From Streptomyces alfalfae (GTDB lineage: Bacteria; Actinomycetota; Actinomycetes; Streptomycetales; Streptomycetaceae): a stretch of DNA of 64,000 bases. Under the pieces are notes generated by a model, which was not told the origin of the DNA, ran no database searches, and worked only from the letters and a program-made list of their open reading frames with translations. The position numbers and the translations under genes were made by a program. Below, piece by piece: positions 1-8,867 of this stretch (position 1 is its first letter; each line of letters starts with the position of its first letter). Where the stretch lies: assembly GCF_004127445.1 (NCBI RefSeq), contig NZ_QEXM01000043.1, positions 558,001 to 622,000 on the forward strand, in the 5' to 3' direction.

Positions 1-117
1 GCCGATGACCACGACCACCTCCCCCTTGCCGACGGTGAGGTCGATGTCCTGGAGGACATGCAGCTCGCCGTAGTACTTGTTCACATCACGCAGCTCGATC
101 AACGGATCGACGGCCAT
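1..117 (-). CDS. Amino-acid ABC transporter ATP-binding protein (partial, N-terminus only)
   Basis: Only the first 39 codons lie in the window; the gene runs off the left edge. The protein begins MAVDPLIELRDVNKYYGELH and stops at VVVVIG, just where the Walker A loop would begin. This opening matches polar amino-acid ABC ATPases of the GlnQ/GluA type, which energise glutamate or glutamine uptake at the inner face of the membrane. The start ATG (complement of 115-117) follows a weak GCAGG-like site. The substrate cannot be settled from this fragment. Confidence 0.85.
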   Translation of the reverse strand, partial: MAVDPLIELRDVNKYYGELHVLQDIDLTVGKGEVVVVIG

Positions 118-277
118 GGCACGACCTGCCCACTTTCTGCTGTGTACGTCCGCGCAAACTATCCACGTGAAAACGGGACTTACTGGACGACACGCATGCA
201 GGGGCATTAACCGTATTTGCGGCAATTAGGGCAGGGCTCGCCCGGGTGGGGCACGGCCGGACCGCGCCGGACCGGGG

Positions 278-724
278 TCAGGCCTCGGACGCCTCGGCGT
301 AGACCTGGGACAGCTCGGGCGCCCCGTGGACCGCCCAGTCGAGCCCCGCGTCGACGACCGCGATCTCCCGCCCGGAGGCGAGCCGCACGGCGGCGCTGCC
401 GCCTGGCCACACGTGCCAGGTGGCGCCCGGCACCGTCCGCACCACGACCGAGCCGAGGTAGAGCCCCGCGTCGTTGCCGAGCCAGGGCAGCAGCTCCGGG
501 TCGTCGCGCCAGCGCGGCAGGAGCTGGTCGAGGGCGGCCAGCGACGCGGGGGTGTCGTCGAGCTCCAGGCCCGCCACCGCCGCCTGGGAGCGCAGCAGTT
601 CACACTCGGCGAGCAGCGCGGCCACGCCGTCGGGGTCGGCCTCGAACGCACCCGCGAGTCCCTCGCCCGCCGGCTCGGCCCCGGCGTGCCGCCTGCGCCA
701 CTTGTCGAGGAACGGGATGTTCAT
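278..724 (-). CDS. DUF6278 family protein
   Basis: A 148-aa soluble protein with no signal peptide or membrane segment. It starts MNIPFLDKWRRRHAG; the ATG at 722-724 has a GGAGAGG ribosome site and was preferred over an upstream in-frame Met at 778. The middle and C-terminus (WLGNDAGLYLGSVVVRTVPG, then a WPGG stretch) match my recollection of the Streptomyces family DUF6278. No catalytic motif is visible and the function is unknown. It lies alone between the amino-acid transporter and the divergent PRC-barrel operon. Confidence 0.75.
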   Translation of the reverse strand: MNIPFLDKWRRRHAGAEPAGEGLAGAFEADPDGVAALLAECELLRSQAAVAGLELDDTPASLAALDQLLPRWRDDPELLPWLGNDAGLYLGSVVVRTVPGATWHVWPGGSAAVRLASGREIAVVDAGLDWAVHGAPELSQVYAEASEA

Positions 725-952
725 GGTCGGCCTCTCCGTCGATGACACCCGCCGGGTGCGCCGCCCGGCGCGCACCATCGCCTGTCCGTCAATCCGAATG
801 TCCGCCCATCCGTATGTCCAAGAATGTACCTGGCATCAGTCGATCACGGAATCGGGCGGATCACCCGCCCTGGTAGGCGACCCGGGGGCGCTGAAGAACC
901 CGTACGCGGGTACGTATGACTGTCTCAGGTGCTCGATCCGGGAGGTGGACGG

Positions 953-1099
953 ATGGCGTGGTGGGTGTGGTGTGTTGCCGTGGTGGCCGTGGTGGGTCTG
1001 CTGGCGGCCGTCGTCCTCGGCGTGCAGGCGCGGCGGCGCCGCGGCGGGGTCATCGTGGTGCGACGCGGCAGGCGCTCCGGGCGAGGGGGCGCGCGATGA
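953..1099 (+). CDS. Small membrane protein (48 aa) translationally coupled to PRC-barrel gene
   Basis: A short reading frame starting MAWWVWCVAVVAVVGLLAAV at an ATG preceded by a strong GGGAGGTGG site. About 20 hydrophobic residues form one transmembrane helix, followed by a very basic tail with many Arg. Its stop overlaps the ATG of the next gene (ATGA at 1096-1099), so the two are probably translated together. The peptide may be a membrane partner for the PRC-barrel proteins. No family is recognised; the call rests on ribosome site, hydrophobicity and coupling. Confidence 0.6.
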   Translation: MAWWVWCVAVVAVVGLLAAVVLGVQARRRRGGVIVVRRGRRSGRGGAR

Positions 1100-1722
1100 G
1101 GCGTGAGCTGGGCAAGGGAGAGCCGGTGAGGGAGTTGACGCCGGCCGCGGGGCTGACCGGGCGCCCGGTCGTCACGCTCGGCGGGGAGGCCGTCGGCCAG
1201 GTCAAGGACGTCGTGCTCGACGCGGTGAACGGCAGGATCGCCGGATTCACGCTCGCCGGGCGCGGACTGTTCTCCGGGCCGCTGCGCAAGAGCGTGCCGT
1301 GGGCGGGGGTGCACGCGCTCGGCACGGACGCCGTGATGATCCCCTCCGAGGAGGTCCTGGAGGACAAGGCGGCCGTCACCACCGGGGAGGAGGCCTCCGG
1401 CGGCCTGGTGCGCGGGGCCCGGGTCCTGACCGACCTCGGGGTGCAGGTCGGCACCGTGCGCGACGTGATCGTCGAGGCGGGCGGTGAGGGCGCGGTGGTC
1501 GGCGTCGAGATGTCGTCCACCGAGGCGCTCGGCCACCACGAGGCCACCGTCTTCCTGGCGCTCGGCAGCCGCCCCGCCATGACGGGCGACACGCTGATGG
1601 TCCCCGTGCGGGACACCGAGGACGTCGCCGGGGACCTGACGGGCCTCGCCGCCGCCGTACGGCGCAGGCGGCTCGGCGGCGATGGCGGCCCCGGCGCCGT
1701 CGGAGAGGGGCGGGCGCTGTGA
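1096..1722 (+). CDS. PRC-barrel domain-containing protein
   Basis: A 208-aa protein with two PRC-barrel-like repeats at about residues 15-75 (TGRPVVTLGGEAVGQVKDVV) and 95-170 (GARVLTDLGVQVGTVRDVIV). PRC-barrels are small beta-barrels found in photosynthetic reaction-centre H subunits, RimM and many actinobacterial proteins of unclear role. The ATG overlaps the stop of the small membrane gene. An in-frame GTG at 1126 has a better-spaced AAGGGAG site and could be the true start. The 3' end overlaps the next PRC gene (GTGA at 1719-1722), giving a three-gene coupled operon. Confidence 0.8.
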   Translation: MRRELGKGEPVRELTPAAGLTGRPVVTLGGEAVGQVKDVVLDAVNGRIAGFTLAGRGLFSGPLRKSVPWAGVHALGTDAVMIPSEEVLEDKAAVTTGEEASGGLVRGARVLTDLGVQVGTVRDVIVEAGGEGAVVGVEMSSTEALGHHEATVFLALGSRPAMTGDTLMVPVRDTEDVAGDLTGLAAAVRRRRLGGDGGPGAVGEGRAL

Positions 1723-2156
1723 TGCTGCTCAGTCAGACCGTGGGCCGGCCGGTCGTCAGCTCGGCGGACGCCTCGCGCGTGGGCACCGTGGCCGGGCTCG
1801 TCGTCGATCCGGAGGCCGGCCGGATCACCGCGCTCCGCCTGGAGGACACCAAGGTCGGCGGCGACGTCATCGCCTGGGAGGACGTGCACGCGGTGGGGCC
1901 CGACGCGGTCGTCGTCGCGACGGCGGCGGCGGCCCGCTTCACCGCGGCGGACTCCGCGGGGGACCAGAAGCTCCTCGGCCAGCGCCTGCTGACCGAGCTC
2001 GGCGCATCGGCGGGAACGCTCGCCGACATCACGTTCGACCCCGCGTCCGGGCTGCTCGACACCCTGCACACCTCGCGCGGCGACCGGATACCCGGCCGCC
2101 TGCTGCTGGGCTGCGGCTCGTACGCCGTGGTGGTCCGCGTGGCCGCCGCGCCCTGA
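1719..2156 (+). CDS. PRC-barrel domain-containing protein (second copy)
   Basis: A 145-aa protein, reading GTG-ATG at its start, that overlaps the end of the preceding PRC gene. It has two PRC-like halves: VGRPVVSSADASRVGTVAGL near the N-terminus, and a second about residues 85-140 with ASAGTLADITFD. It appears to be a shorter paralogue of the upstream gene, so the pair probably arose by duplication and may form a heteromer. No enzymatic motif is seen. It ends just before a convergent ABC exporter gene (minus strand, stop at 2167). Confidence 0.8.
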   Translation: MMLLSQTVGRPVVSSADASRVGTVAGLVVDPEAGRITALRLEDTKVGGDVIAWEDVHAVGPDAVVVATAAAARFTAADSAGDQKLLGQRLLTELGASAGTLADITFDPASGLLDTLHTSRGDRIPGRLLLGCGSYAVVVRVAAAP

Positions 2157-2166
2157 CCCGCGCGCC

Positions 2167-3030
2167 TCACAGGTCGCGGCGGTCCACGGCCACCACGGCG
2201 ACGACCGCCGCGGCGAGCGACCAGAGGGCGAGGGTGGCCCAGGCCCCCGCGACCGTCCAGGGGTAGCGCGTGGTCGCCTCACCGGCCTCGGCCAGCCGCA
2301 GCCAGGCCTGGTACGGCGTGGCGTGGCCGGCGACGGCCGTCCAGCGCCGGTCGTCGCCGAGCACCCCCGGCAGCAGGAGCAGCAGCACGAAGACGGCGAC
2401 CAGGGCGGCGCCCACGTGCCGCAGCAGGGCTCCGAGCGCCATGCCGGTCAGCGCCGAGACCGGCGCGAGCAGCGCGGAGGCGGCGACGAGCCGCCACGCG
2501 CCCGGATGACCGAGGGGGACGCCGACGCCCCGGCCGTCCAGGATCGTCTGCGTCAGCCAGAACGAGAGGCCCGCGGCGGCCGCGCCGAGAACGGTCGTGG
2601 CGGCGGCGACCACCAGGACCTTCGCGGCGAGCAGCGGCCGCCGGGCGGGCACGGCGGCGAACGTCGTGCGGATCAGCCCGGTCCGGTGCTCCCCCGCCAC
2701 CGCGAGGGCGCCGACGGCGCCGGCCGCGAGCATCATGACCAGCATCGCGTTGCCGTTGAAGGCCTCCTGGAGCGCGATCCCGTCGCGGACGAAGCGCGCG
2801 CGGCCGTCCGCGTCGTTCTCGCGCCAGTAGCGGTACGTGTCGTACGCGGTCCCCGCGTTGAAGGCGAGAACGGCGAGCACGGCGCCCGCCAGGGACCAGG
2901 CGGTCGACCGCAGCGACCGGAACTTCAGCCACTCGGCGGCCACCAGGTCGGTGAACCGCGGCCTCGGCTCCTGCGCGGCCGGGGACGCCTCGCGGGACGT
3001 GCGGGCGGCGGCTTCCGCGACGGGGGTCAT
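2167..3030 (-). CDS. ABC-2 type transporter permease
   Basis: A 287-aa integral membrane protein. After a cytoplasmic N-terminus (FTDLVAAEWLKFRSLRSTAW) there are about six hydrophobic helices, with the ABC-2 permease motif GEHRTGLIRTTFAAVPARR between the second and third. It would form the membrane channel of an exporter driven by the ATPase encoded just upstream on the same strand; the two genes share ATGA at 3027-3030. The cargo is unknown: such pairs export drugs, peptides or lipids. The adjacent divergent two-component system may regulate it. Confidence 0.88.
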   Translation of the reverse strand: MTPVAEAAARTSREASPAAQEPRPRFTDLVAAEWLKFRSLRSTAWSLAGAVLAVLAFNAGTAYDTYRYWRENDADGRARFVRDGIALQEAFNGNAMLVMMLAAGAVGALAVAGEHRTGLIRTTFAAVPARRPLLAAKVLVVAAATTVLGAAAAGLSFWLTQTILDGRGVGVPLGHPGAWRLVAASALLAPVSALTGMALGALLRHVGAALVAVFVLLLLLPGVLGDDRRWTAVAGHATPYQAWLRLAEAGEATTRYPWTVAGAWATLALWSLAAAVVAVVAVDRRDL

Positions 3031-3938
3031 CGGGCCTCTCCTGCCGCGTACTGGACGTCGGCGGCGGTCAGTTCCATGAAGGCCTCCTCCAGCGAGGGCG
3101 TGGTCGTGGTCAGTTCGTGCAGCACCACGTGGTGCCGCAGGGCCAGTTCGCCGACACGCGCCGCGTCGAGACCGCTGACCAGCAGCCTTCCCCCGTCGCC
3201 CGGGACGACCGAGGCGCCCTCCGCGGTGAGTGACGGCGTCAGGACGGCCGCGTCCGGCGTACGCACCGTCACGGCGCCACCGCCGGCGCGGGCGGCGAAC
3301 GCGGCAAGGCTCTCCGCGGCGATCAGCTCGCCCCGGCCGATCACCACGAGGTCGTCGGCGGTGTGCTCCATCTCCGACATCAGGTGGCTGGAGACGAACA
3401 CGGTCCTTCCCTCGGCCGCGAGGCGTCTGAAAAGCCCGCGCACCCAGCGCACGCCCTCCGGGTCGAGGCCGTTCAGCGGCTCGTCGAAGAGCAGCACGGG
3501 CGGGTCGCCGAGCAGGGCGGCGGCGATGCCCAGGCGCTGGCGCATGCCGAGCGAGAAGCCGCCGACGCGGCGGCGTGCCACCTCCGCGAGGCCGACCTCC
3601 GCGAGGACGTCGTCGACCCTCGCGTACGGGATGCCGTTGCCGCGGGCCAGGACGCGGAGGTGGGTGCGCGCGCTGTGGCCGCCGTGCACGTCGCCCGCGT
3701 CGAGCAGCGCGCCGACGTGCCGCAGGCCGCGCGGTCGGTCGCGGAACGGGCGGCCGTCGACGGTGACCCGGCCGCTGGTGGCCGTGTTGAGGCCGAGGAT
3801 CAGGCGCAGGGTGGTGGACTTCCCGGCGCCGTTGGGCCCCAGAAAACCCGTCACCCGGCCCGGACGCACCCGGAAGCCGAGGCCGCGCACCGCGGTCGTG
3901 GCGCCGTAACGCTTCGTCAGTTCATGGACTTCGATCAC
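3027..3938 (-). CDS. ABC transporter ATP-binding protein (exporter)
   Basis: A 303-aa ATPase of the DrrA/CcmA type. It shows Walker A (GPNGAGKST), signature (FSLGMRQRLGIA) and Walker B (PPVLLFDEPLNGLDPEG), plus the C-terminal extension usual in drug and lipid exporters. The GTG start at 3936-3938 gives the typical VIEVHELTKRYG opening; no clear ribosome site precedes it, so the message may be leaderless or start slightly upstream. It partners the ABC-2 permease at 2167-3030 through a 4-bp overlap and is transcribed divergently from the histidine kinase. Confidence 0.88.
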   Translation of the reverse strand: MIEVHELTKRYGATTAVRGLGFRVRPGRVTGFLGPNGAGKSTTLRLILGLNTATSGRVTVDGRPFRDRPRGLRHVGALLDAGDVHGGHSARTHLRVLARGNGIPYARVDDVLAEVGLAEVARRRVGGFSLGMRQRLGIAAALLGDPPVLLFDEPLNGLDPEGVRWVRGLFRRLAAEGRTVFVSSHLMSEMEHTADDLVVIGRGELIAAESLAAFAARAGGGAVTVRTPDAAVLTPSLTAEGASVVPGDGGRLLVSGLDAARVGELALRHHVVLHELTTTTPSLEEAFMELTAADVQYAAGEAR

Positions 3939-4069
3939 GGCGACCAGGCTGCCGTGCGCCGCCCCGCCCGTCGTCGGACCGGCGCTGACATCTGGCGCGG
4001 CGGGTGTCGACCCCGGTTGTACACCCCGAGTCCGATGCCCTCGGTGACGTCCGTGGCTACGATCACCGC

Positions 4070-5332
4070 ATGTCCGCATCCCCGCCGGTCCCCCTGGTCA
4101 GGTCCGCCGCACCCGGCGCGTGGGCCGCCGCGTCCTGGTGTCTGGGCATGGCGGTCGCCGCGCGGGCCCATCTCGGCCTGCCGCTGATGCCGACGAGCGC
4201 GTTTCCCGGGCCCACTCCCTGGGACTGGCTGGTCATCGCCGCCGCCCTCGGCGGGGCGCTCTGCGCGGGCCGCCTGCTGCGCGGCAGGCCGCTCACGGCC
4301 CTCACGCTGCTGATCGCCTGCTCGTACGCGGCGACGCCGGCGGTCGGCGAAGTCGCCATCACCTTCCTTCAGTACGCGGCCGTGGACATCGCCCTGGGCT
4401 TCGTGGTGGCCACGCGGGGCGCGCGGGCGCGTGCCGCCGCCTGCGTCCTCGCGCTCTGCGCCCTGCCCGGCTTCGCGGTCCTGCGGCAGATTCTCGGGCT
4501 GCCCTTCCGGCTCCCCCACTCCACCGAGAGCAGCTGGTCGGGCTGGCAGGCGTACTGCCTGCTCGCCGCCGTGGCCTGGCTGATCGGCGACTCCGTGCGG
4601 CGCACCCGCGTCTACACCGAGCGGCTCGGCGCCCAGGCCACGGCGCAGGCCGTCACCGCCGAACGGCTGCGCATCGCCCGCGAGATGCACGACACGGTCG
4701 CGCACAGCATCGGCATCATCGCGCTCCAGGCGGGCGCTGCGGCCCGGGTCGCGCAGACCCAGCCGGCCAGGGCCCGTGAGGCGATGGTCGCGGTGGAGAC
4801 GGCGGGGCGGGAGACCCTGGCGGGGCTGCGGCGGCTCCTCGGGGCGCTGCGGGAGAGCGACGCGGACGGCACGGCGCCGGGCGGCTCGGGTGACGGCCCC
4901 GGCGCCGGGCGCGAGACGGTGCCGCTCGGACCCGCCGCCGGGCTCGCGGACGTCGACCGGCTCGCCGCGACGACGACGGCCGCCGGGGTCCGCGTGGACG
5001 TGCGATGGCGGGGCGAGCGCCGGGCCCTGCCCCCGGACATCGACCTGTCGGCGTTCCGCATCGTCCAGGAGGCCGTCACCAATGTGGTGCGGCACGCGGA
5101 CACCGGCTCCTGCGCCGTGACGGTGGAGTACCGGGACGAGGAGGTCGTCATCGGCGTCGAGGACGAAGGACGCGGCTCGGCCGCACCGCCGCGCGGCGCG
5201 GGGTACGGCCTGGTCGGCATGCGCGAGCGCGTGGCCCTGCTGCACGGCGAACTGCGGGCCGCGCCGCGCCCCGAGGGCGGCTTCCGCGTGACGGCCCGGC
5301 TGCCGCTGCCGGCCCCGGCGGGTGCGCGATGA
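4070..5332 (+). CDS. Sensor histidine kinase (NarL/DesK type, HisKA_3)
   Basis: A 420-aa membrane kinase. The N-terminal half has about five or six hydrophobic helices. The dimerisation/phosphoacceptor box is RIAREMHDTVAHSIG with His207, and the C-terminal HATPase_c domain ends with GYGLVGMRERVALLHGEL. It should autophosphorylate and pass phosphate to the regulator encoded next (ATGA overlap at 5329-5332). It is divergent from the ABC exporter, which is its likely target by analogy with such pairs. The start ATG at 4070 lies 12 nt after a TACGAT -10-like box, so the mRNA may be leaderless. Confidence 0.9.
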   Translation: MSASPPVPLVRSAAPGAWAAASWCLGMAVAARAHLGLPLMPTSAFPGPTPWDWLVIAAALGGALCAGRLLRGRPLTALTLLIACSYAATPAVGEVAITFLQYAAVDIALGFVVATRGARARAAACVLALCALPGFAVLRQILGLPFRLPHSTESSWSGWQAYCLLAAVAWLIGDSVRRTRVYTERLGAQATAQAVTAERLRIAREMHDTVAHSIGIIALQAGAAARVAQTQPARAREAMVAVETAGRETLAGLRRLLGALRESDADGTAPGGSGDGPGAGRETVPLGPAAGLADVDRLAATTTAAGVRVDVRWRGERRALPPDIDLSAFRIVQEAVTNVVRHADTGSCAVTVEYRDEEVVIGVEDEGRGSAAPPRGAGYGLVGMRERVALLHGELRAAPRPEGGFRVTARLPLPAPAGAR

Positions 5333-5988
5333 CCGTCCGCGTCCTGCTCGTCGACGACCAGCCGCTGGTCCGCGCGGCCCTGGCCATGGTCATCACCGAC
5401 GCCCCCGACATCGAGGTCGTGGGCGAGGCGTCCTCGGGCGAGGAGGCCGTCCGCCGCTGCGCGGAGCTGCTGCCCGACGTCGTCGTGATGGACATCCGCA
5501 TGCCCGGCATGGACGGCGTCGAGGCCACCCGGCGCATCACGTCCGGCCCGTCGCCCGCGCACGTCGTCGTCCTGACCACGTTCGACGACGACGACTACGT
5601 CTACGGGGCGCTGCGCGCGGGCGCCGCCGGGTTCCTCGTCAAGGACATGGCCCTCGACGACATCCTCGCGGCGCTCCGCGTCGTCGCCTCGGGGGACGGT
5701 CTGATCGCCCCGAGCGTCACGCGCAGGCTCATCAAGGAGTTCGCGGGCCGTCCCGGGGCCGGGCCGCCGCGCGCGGTGACGGTGAAGGGCATCACCGACC
5801 GCGAGCGCGAGGTGCTGACCCTGGTGGGGCGCGGTCTGTCCAACACGGAGATAGCCGAGGAGCTCTGCCTCAGCGTCGCCACCGCGAAGACGTATCTGAC
5901 CCGCCTCCTGGCGAAGCTGAACGCCAGGGACCGCGTCCAGCTCGTGATCCTCGCCTATGAGTCGGGGCTGGTGTCCGCGGAGCGGTGA
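5329..5988 (+). CDS. LuxR/NarL family response regulator
   Basis: A 219-aa two-domain regulator. The receiver domain has the acidic pocket at VDD (8-10), phosphoacceptor Asp55 in VVMDIRMPG, and the conserved Lys in FLVKDMA. A LuxR-type HTH fills about residues 150-212 (ITDREREVLTLVGRGLSNTE). It overlaps the kinase gene by 4 bp and is its cognate partner. It probably binds upstream of the divergent ABC exporter or its own promoter. The spacing and length are normal. Confidence 0.92.
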   Translation: MTVRVLLVDDQPLVRAALAMVITDAPDIEVVGEASSGEEAVRRCAELLPDVVVMDIRMPGMDGVEATRRITSGPSPAHVVVLTTFDDDDYVYGALRAGAAGFLVKDMALDDILAALRVVASGDGLIAPSVTRRLIKEFAGRPGAGPPRAVTVKGITDREREVLTLVGRGLSNTEIAEELCLSVATAKTYLTRLLAKLNARDRVQLVILAYESGLVSAER

Positions 5989-6014
5989 GGTCGCCGGACC
6001 ACGGGGCCGCCGGG

Positions 6015-6066
6015 CGTCCCTGGGCTCCTCCGCTGCCCGGCGTCCCTGGGCTCCTCCGCTGCCCGG
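6015..6066. repeat. 26-bp perfect tandem duplication
   Basis: The 26-bp unit starting CGTCCCTGGGCTCCTCCGCT occurs twice head to tail (6015-6040 and 6041-6066), just after the response regulator stop. It is the only perfect direct repeat in this intergenic region and may be a recent slippage product. No coding role is seen. Confidence 0.85.
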
Positions 6067-6115
6067 GGGGCCCGGCCCGTACAGGTGAGTTCGCGTCGTG
6101 TTCACGCGCGACTCA

Positions 6116-6144
6116 TTGACGCGCCTCTGACACCTCCTTAGCTT
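6116..6144 (+). promoter_or_regulatory. Putative sigma70-type promoter for SGNH hydrolase
   Basis: TTGACG at 6116-6121, a 17-bp spacer and TAGCTT at 6139-6144 form a good housekeeping promoter. The GTG start of the secreted hydrolase is about 70 bp downstream, with its GGGAGGGG site at 6201-6208. Confidence 0.5.
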
Positions 6145-6214
6145 CATGGCGCATCTGTCATCACCGGGCGCCTGCCACCCCGGCAGGGGCCACCCGAACC
6201 GGGAGGGGTCCGTC

Positions 6215-7990
6215 GTGCGCCGACGCATCTGGAGAGCGGCCGTCGTGGCCGCCCTCCTCACCGGCATCGCCCCCGTGGCCGCCGCCGAGGCCGCGGCCCC
6301 GCACAGACCCCGGCCGCTCCCCCTGGAGCGGCTCTTCGACAACCGAGCGGTCAGCGACGACGCCCGTCCCGGCGCAGCGGACTTCGACGGGGCGGGCGCC
6401 TCGCTGTCCGCGCGGGCCCTGGCCACCGCCGGCTGGACGCCGGGGCGCTCACTGGGCGTCGACGGGGCGGAGCTGACCCTCCCGCGCAGTAGTCCCGGCG
6501 AGCGGGACAACGTGGTCGCCGACGGCCAGACGGTGCGGGTGCGCGGTCGCGGGGACGCCCTGGCCTTCCTCGTCGCGGGGACCGGCGGCGAGGCCGGCGG
6601 CACCGGCACGGTCCGCTACCGGGACGGCTCGCGCGGCAGCTACCGGCTCACCGCGCCGGACTGGCGCACGGGCCCGCTCGCCACGAAGGCCGTGGCCCTG
6701 CCGCACATCAACACGCCCGGCGGACAGCTCGCCGAGCAGGCCAGGCTGTACGTGGTGACCGTGCCGCTGGCCCGGGGGCGTGAGGTCGCCTCGGTGGTCC
6801 TGCCGCGGGACAGGGGCGCCACGGACCTGCATGTCTTCGCCCTGTCGGTGCGGTCGCCCGCCAAGGGGTGGACGGGCAGCTGGGCCGCTTCGACCTCCGG
6901 GTACACCGCGGTCGGGGACCTTGGCGACCGGACCGTGCGGCTCGTCGTGCACACCAGCGCGGGCGGGCCGCGGGTGCGCGTCCGCCTCGACAACACCTTC
7001 GCGGCGGCCCCGGTCAGGATCGGCGCCGCCACCGTGGCGGTGCAGGAGGCCGGGGCCGGGGCCGAGGGCGAGCCGCGGCGGCTGACGTTCCGGGGCGGAC
7101 GGACGGGCGCCGAGATCCCGGCGGGCGCCCAGGCGTACAGCGACCCGCTCGACTTCGACGTCCCCGCCGACAGCAATCTGCTGGTCAGCTTCCATCTGCC
7201 GGGCCGGGTGACGACGGCGCCCGTGCACAGCCAGGCCATCCAGCGCTCGTACGTCAGCTCCCCCGGCGACCACGCCGCGGACGGGTCCCCGGCGGCGTAC
7301 TCCTCGACGATCACGACGTGGCCGCTGCTGACCGGCGTCGACGTGAGCGGCGGGCCGGGCTCGGTGGTGCTGCTCGGCGACTCCATCACGGACGGCGTCC
7401 GCTCGACCCAGAGCGCCAACCGCCGCTGGCCCAACGTCCTGGCGACCCGCCTCCTGAACCAGTCCGACGTGCCGCGCTACGGCGTCCTCAACCACGGCAT
7501 CTCCGCCAACCGCGTCGTCGCCGACCGCTATCCCGGCGACGGCGTCTCCACCGACACCGGTGGGGTGAGCGCGCTGCACCGCCTGGACCGCGACGTCTTC
7601 GCGCAGACCTCGGCGCGCACGGTCGTCGTCTTCGAGGGCGTCAACGACGTGCGCTGGGGTGCCTCGGCGGATGAGGTGATCGCGGGTTTGCGGAAGATCG
7701 CCGACCGCGCCCGCGCCCGTGACCTGCGCGTCGTGGCCGCCACGATCGCGCCGTGCGAGGGCGAGTCGCTGTGCACGGCGGCGGCCGACACCCAGCGGGA
7801 GGAGGTCAACACCTACATCCGCGAGGGCGGGGACTTCGACGCCGTGCTCGACTTCGACGCGGTGCTCCGCGACCCCGCCCGCCCCGCGCGCATACTGCCC
7901 GCCTACGACAGCGGCGACCATCTGCACCCCGGGGACGCGGGGCTCGCGGCACTCGCGAACTCCGTCGACCTGCGGAAACTGGAGCCCTGA
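6215..7990 (+). CDS. Secreted SGNH/GDSL hydrolase family protein
   Basis: A 591-aa protein starting at GTG 6215, chosen because GGGAGGGG lies 6 nt upstream and the signal peptide (RRRIWRAAVVAALLTGIAPV, cut after AEA-AA) then begins directly. The C-terminal part carries the SGNH esterase blocks: GDSITDG near residue 388 with the nucleophilic Ser, Gly in GISANR, Asn in GVNDV, and the D-x-x-H pair in DHLHPGD near 568. The roughly 370-residue N-terminal portion is probably a beta-rich accessory domain. It likely removes acyl or acetyl groups from an extracellular polymer; the substrate is unknown. Confidence 0.85.
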   Translation: MRRRIWRAAVVAALLTGIAPVAAAEAAAPHRPRPLPLERLFDNRAVSDDARPGAADFDGAGASLSARALATAGWTPGRSLGVDGAELTLPRSSPGERDNVVADGQTVRVRGRGDALAFLVAGTGGEAGGTGTVRYRDGSRGSYRLTAPDWRTGPLATKAVALPHINTPGGQLAEQARLYVVTVPLARGREVASVVLPRDRGATDLHVFALSVRSPAKGWTGSWAASTSGYTAVGDLGDRTVRLVVHTSAGGPRVRVRLDNTFAAAPVRIGAATVAVQEAGAGAEGEPRRLTFRGGRTGAEIPAGAQAYSDPLDFDVPADSNLLVSFHLPGRVTTAPVHSQAIQRSYVSSPGDHAADGSPAAYSSTITTWPLLTGVDVSGGPGSVVLLGDSITDGVRSTQSANRRWPNVLATRLLNQSDVPRYGVLNHGISANRVVADRYPGDGVSTDTGGVSALHRLDRDVFAQTSARTVVVFEGVNDVRWGASADEVIAGLRKIADRARARDLRVVAATIAPCEGESLCTAAADTQREEVNTYIREGGDFDAVLDFDAVLRDPARPARILPAYDSGDHLHPGDAGLAALANSVDLRKLEP

Positions 7991-8015
7991 GAGCCCCTGG
8001 GGGCCTCGGGGGCTC
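7991..8015. terminator. Bidirectional hairpin between convergent genes
   Basis: GAGCCCC (7991-7997) pairs with GGGGCTC (8009-8015) across an 11-nt loop. It lies between the converging SGNH hydrolase and exonuclease III genes. There is no T-tract, which is usual in Streptomyces. Confidence 0.5.
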
Positions 8016-8029
8016 CCCCCGGGTGACCC

Positions 8030-8809
8030 TCAGACGTCCAGGTCCACCACGACGGGCGCGTGGTCGGACGCGCCCTTGCCCTTGCGCTCCTCGCGGTCCA
8101 CATAGGAGTCGGTGACGGCCTCGGCGAAGGGTTCGTTGCCGTAGACCAGGTCGATGCGCATGCCCCGGTTCTTCGGGAAGCCGAGCTGGCGGTAGTCCCA
8201 GTACGTGAACGGGTGGTCGTACTTCAAGGGGCGCGGCACGATGTCCGTCAGGCCCGCCCCGCGCAGGTCGGCGAGGGCGGCGCGCTCGGCGGGCGTGACG
8301 TGCGTGGAGTCCACGAAGAGCGCGGGGTCCCACACGTCGTCGTCGGTCGGCGCGACGTTGTAGTCGCCGAGGACGGCGAAGGGGCGGGAGCCCCCCGCGT
8401 CCCCGGCGACGGCGGCCTTCAGGGCCTCGAACCACTGGAGTTTGTAGGCATAGTGCGCGTGGCCGACCTCCCGGCCGTTCGGCACATACACCGACCAGAG
8501 GCGGACCGGGCCGCAGGTCGCGGAGATCGCGCGGGGCTCCTGGACCCCGTCGTACCCGGGGTCGCCGGGCAGGCCCTTGACGACGTCCTCCAGACCCACC
8601 CGGGAGACCAGCGCCACGCCGTTCCACCGGCCCGTCGCGTGCACCGCCGATTCGTAGCCCAGCTCGCGCAGCTCGTCGGCGGGGAACTGCTCGGCCGTCG
8701 TCTTGGTCTCCTGTATGCACACGACATCCGTGCCGGTGGCCTCCAGCCAGGCGAGCAGCCTCGGCAGTCGAGCGGTGATCGAGTTCACGTTCCAGGTCGC
8801 GATGCGCAT
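8030..8809 (-). CDS. xthA: Exodeoxyribonuclease III
   Basis: A 259-aa endonuclease/exonuclease/phosphatase fold enzyme that cuts DNA at abasic sites and trims 3' ends in base-excision repair. The family blocks are in order: MRIATWNVNSI, CIQETK (metal-binding Glu), YVPNG, GDYNVAPTDDDVWDP, and the C-terminal SDHAPV (catalytic Asp-His). The ATG at 8807-8809 gives the canonical N-terminus; an upstream in-frame start would add eight untypical residues. The length matches XthA homologues. It stands as a single gene before the MBL-fold gene. Confidence 0.93.
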   Translation of the reverse strand: MRIATWNVNSITARLPRLLAWLEATGTDVVCIQETKTTAEQFPADELRELGYESAVHATGRWNGVALVSRVGLEDVVKGLPGDPGYDGVQEPRAISATCGPVRLWSVYVPNGREVGHAHYAYKLQWFEALKAAVAGDAGGSRPFAVLGDYNVAPTDDDVWDPALFVDSTHVTPAERAALADLRGAGLTDIVPRPLKYDHPFTYWDYRQLGFPKNRGMRIDLVYGNEPFAEAVTDSYVDREERKGKGASDHAPVVVDLDV

Positions 8810-8867
8810 GTCCCACAACCTACCCGGCGCCACTGACAGCCGACGTCCCGCGGTCCGTCGCGGCCGG

